DNA of 64,000 nt from Climacium dendroides (lineage: Eukaryota; Streptophyta; Bryopsida; Hypnales; Climaciaceae). Both the position numbers and the translations under genes were made by a program. The notes beneath the pieces were generated by a model. The model made no database searches. It worked only from the letters and a program-made list of their open reading frames with translations, and was not told the DNA's origin. Below, piece by piece: positions 60,492 to 64,000 of this stretch; positions within the stretch are counted from its first letter, which is position 1; the number at the start of each line of letters is the position of its first letter. The stretch lies in contig OX467091.1 of NCBI GenBank assembly GCA_950106755.1, forward strand, positions 12,975,538 through 13,039,537, in the 5' to 3' direction.

Positions 60492-62399
60492 TATTAGAAT
60501 ATGTCCCTTATATTGCATTTCAACAAGTTCTACTAAATTTTAACAAAATCTAATATAAAAATGTGAAATAAATGATCTTATTATATAGAAATCATTAGAT
60601 GAGATTTTGGAGTTCTAAACAACCATGAGTTCTTGGATTATTGGGAACATGAAAATTGCACCAAATCAATTCCCAATTAGCAACCTAACATGGTAGAACT
60701 ATCACCATATTAGATAATAATATTTTTTTAATTTTTTAATTTTAAAAATTAAATAAGAAATTTCTTTAATTTATTATATTTAAATTAATTTATTGGTTTT
60801 TTATATTTTACATTCTAGCAAGAAAAGGTTGGTTCACAATATAGATGATGGGCCTAAAATGGCCCTCCAATGCTCCTAAAAACATCTAATGAGGGGATGT
60901 GTTAATGAAATTTGGCAAGAAATAAAAATCAAGTTGGCATACTTTTTCTAAAAGCATTTACTCGTATTGTATTTTTATAAAATATTTATTACAAATCTAT
61001 CATTTGTAATTTAACAAGTTCAAAAATTAATCTTCAAAAATCTAAATGGATTCTTTTTCTATATAATATGTGTGGTGGTGCAACATTTTTCACAAGTGGT
61101 TCCTATCATAACTATAATATTTCCATCTATTTTTAATGTAATAACAACATGCATCCTTCTATCAATGCAATTCAAGGGGAAAAAATTCTATAATACTCCT
61201 TCTATTTCAAAATGATTTTCTTGTTGGACAAAATGTTCCGGATTAAAGCTAAAAATAATATTTGAAAAGCCCGATTAACATAAGTAGAGTTTGGTGCACT
61301 TGTAGTGTCCTAAAAACTTTGAGATTCAAAACGCTTTTCAAAGTGAAATTTGGAAGTATGGAAAAGTAAAATTTGGAAGGCATTTTCAAGGAGCACTAAT
61401 GGAAATTTTATTGTTGATTGTGAAGTGTCATTTTGAGGGTAGTTAGTATCCCAAGATCATGTGTGGACCCATGTACCACCTCTGAAAGCTCCTTCTTTAA
61501 TTCAGTAGTACTCAAAGAGATGCAAAAAAATAAAAACAAATAATGTTGATTGATCCCTTTATTCATTTCATTTGTTTTTCAATTGATGATTGCATGAATG
61601 GAGGAAAACTATTGCTCCATGTTATTTTGGTAGTCCAAGATAGCAATCAAAAGGAAAATTTGACCAATTTTCAACATCACAAAGCGTATTAGGAAGATCA
61701 TTTTGGAACAAAAAAATTGAGGCCAACAAGAAGGTTATTTGGGGATGGAAGTAAGTTGAGATGAAATTAATGACAAATTAACACACTTGAGAAGGAAATC
61801 ACGGGAATACATACAATAAATTTTTATTTATTTTTATTGAACTAGAGACCAAATTAAATTATCTATTATACATAAAATCAAATGGCATCCTAACTTTAAT
61901 GCTTAATAGTGTTATGATGTTTCAAGTGAATTATATATTAAAATTTTAGCTTTTAAAATATTGGAGTCTATAGTAATTTGAAGCCATATTAATTGAATCA
62001 TTATATAGAACTTTTGATAATTTGCATAAGTTCAAGCTCTAATATCTCAAAAAATGAAAGACAATTATATCTCTTTATTTTCATGAACAACTAATATAAC
62101 ATTTTTGAAATGATTTTTTTAACACTATGGGTCCACTTGCCAAAAAAATTGAGTCGTCTTTGCAAAAAAAATATAGTGATTCACTTATATATATTCTAAA
62201 ATTTTGACTTAAAATTCAAATCAACTAAAAAAATATAGATACATGCATATATAAAATAATTACAAAGTGTAACCAATCACATCTTAAATTTAGTAGGATA
62301 GAAGGAATCAATTTTTTAAGATGATAATGTATTGAATGGAATAATTTTTATACTCAATATATATAGCAAATAATTTTTTCACGTATTATAATTAAAAAA
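60492..62399. other. Gene-free AT-rich stretch
   Basis: 61197-61230 (ACTCCTTCTATTTCAAAATG) looks like another Stowaway-type end without a clear partner. Otherwise nothing recognisable. Confidence 0.45.
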
Positions 62400-63085
62400 T
62401 GAGCTGTCCCACTTTGATATTTTTTGCGCATGGATATGTTTGAGATTTTTAATTTTCACCCTATAAAAATAAAGACTATTTTGTCTAGTATGCATGGAAT
62501 TAATTATAAAAAATATTGTTTGTTGAATTTTTATAATAAAAATTTTGAATGATCAACTTGTAGATAGAAAATGTAGATTTAGGGGAAGAAAAATTATAAC
62601 AAGATGAATAATGCTTTTTTACCCTCCCCCCATCCAAAAAAATTGGATTAAAATCTAATTCAAATGTTGAATTTCTTAATTTAAAAAAAGCTTCTCTCAA
62701 ATTTATACACATTTTCAAATAGAAAGAGTAGAAAGACAAAACTAACCAAATTGGATCCTACAAAATTAAAAAAAATAATACTTAAGCATCAATTTTTTTA
62801 ATTTAACAATTGGTATTATTATAATATTGGTTATAACATCTTCAAAAAATTAGAATCATTCTAATTAGTTTGTGTACTTGATCATATGAATTGAATTTTT
62901 ATATTTTCTAAATTGCTAATAATACAACTTTGATAGAATTTTTTCCAAACCCAATTTATTTGTGCAAACCAAAGAGTACAAATGTCCAAGTTTGGTAAGG
63001 TAAAATATTTTACCTTACCAACAATTTGCAAGTGAAAATTTGAAGAGGACACATTCTATCCTCTTAGTCCTTGAGGGATTAAAGG
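62400..63085. mobile_element. Family H element, left end eroded
   Basis: Aligns with 8925-9490 over most of its length and ends CTTAGTCCTTGAGGGATTAA. The expected TTAACCCCTCAA left end is not recognisable. Non-coding. Confidence 0.5.
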
Positions 63086-63856
63086 TATGTTGTTGTTTTT
63101 TACTTAATAAATAATAATTTTGGAAATCAACTCCATGAGTACGCAACTAGTATAAGAACCAAGAAAATTTAGATTTATAAAAGATACATTCTTTAAAAAC
63201 AAAGAGGCTCATTTTGTTTGTCATAAAACAAGAGTACTTAAAGGTTAATCTACAAATATCCAATTGTCATATTTTAGCATTTAGAATCAAACCTCACTTG
63301 GCTAAAGTTGTGAAAAATTGATACTTGTATATAAAATGAGATTGGTATGTTTGATGGTGTGTCTTATTTTTTAAACTCCATTTAGAGCACACGCACTTAA
63401 CAGAATTGGAGTCATGGTCTTCATGTTTGACTTGGCACTAAAATCAGAATTAAGTGAAAGTAGTGAATACATGTATTATAGATACAGAATACATATATGG
63501 ATGTATTTCTAATACTATATGTTTAGATATCTAAGTGCAATTGTGTCCAATAAATTATATCATCTTATTCTTTAAGGTGTATGACATTGAGATATACAAC
63601 ATTAACTTATCCTATTAGTATATGACTCTAACTTTTCAAAGTTTGACTATTTCGAATTGGTATAGGTTAAGACAATATTTTTTTATACAAATATCCTCTT
63701 GTGCGCCCTCACTAATAAGAAAAATAAATATTAAGTAGAGGATCCATAAAGCACCTCTTCAAGATCTAATTCACAATTTGAGGCATTTCACTTCTTTGGA
63801 ATATTTATCAACTGTAACTAATTCCACAAAGGTCCAAAAATATGAAAGAACTTGGA
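63086..63856. other. Intergenic, includes a family C fragment
   Basis: 63750-63856 resembles family C interior (ACTAATTCCACAAAGGTCC, ATGAAAGAACTTGGATTA). The fragment is broken exactly where the next family A element begins. Confidence 0.5.
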
Positions 63857-64000
63857 TTAACACCTAAAGGACCGAGCAGCATTTTTCCGTAATTTTGGGC
63901 ACCTCACTATGAATGGAATTTTTTTTCATTGAAATTTTCACAACAACATGTGCTTCAGGAATAGCTTTAAGGCCCAACAGTTTTCATAACTTTTGACTAC
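63857..64000. mobile_element. Family A element, cut by the window edge
   Basis: Starts TTAACACCTAAAGGACCGAG and follows 40473 onward (CACTATGAATGG, TGAAATTTTCACA, AGCTTTAAGGC). It continues past the end of the window. Confidence 0.7.

Noticed and set aside
1..64000. tRNA, rRNA, snoRNA or organellar insertions
   Set aside because: No A/B box pair with a cloverleaf, no rRNA motif and no plastid or mitochondrial gene sequence was recognised on either strand.

Overview
The window reads as nuclear DNA of a land plant. It is AT-rich, has GT-AG introns, a cytosolic NADK1-type NAD kinase, a KMS1/VMP1-type membrane protein, a decayed Ty1/copia reverse transcriptase of plant type, and miniature transposons with plant Stowaway-like and CACTA-like ends. 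The species cannot be fixed from the sequence; nothing points to a particular clade. No tRNA, rRNA, CRISPR or prokaryotic operon was seen.

Layout. 1-14.5 kb is gene-poor and made of old repeats. 14.5-21.2 kb is an island of more balanced composition holding a probable three-coding-exon gene on the minus strand (17343-20056, 263 aa, unrecognised) with a TATA box near 21150. 21.2-42 kb is again gene-poor and dense in short terminal-inverted-repeat (TIR) elements. 42.86-44.26 kb is a complete, uninterrupted KMS1/VMP1 reading frame on the minus strand, followed upstream by a GC-rich leader and promoter region to about 45.7 kb. 45.8-50.2 kb holds a degenerate tandem array, a copia relic and a palindromic AT-rich repeat. 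50.66-57.63 kb is a 12-coding-exon NADK1-type NAD kinase on the minus strand; every splice phase can be followed by eye. 59.3-64 kb is repeat-rich and gene-free.

The three genes lie on the same strand but are unrelated in function: NADP synthesis in the cytosol, an ER/endomembrane VTT-domain protein, and an unknown. Nothing suggests they work together.

The most unusual content is the non-autonomous element population. One group (families A, B, H) has ends of the form TTAACCCCTAAAGGACC, in about a dozen copies, consistent with a TTAA-targeting transposase (piggyBac, Kolobok or Sola3 type). A second group (C, D, F, K) has TA followed by AGGTA at each end. There are two CACTA-type hairpin elements with 3-bp target duplications, one of them a nearly perfect 150-bp palindrome, plus Stowaway-like elements with TA duplications. 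No transposase gene is visible in the window. Family letters are labels used only in this annotation.
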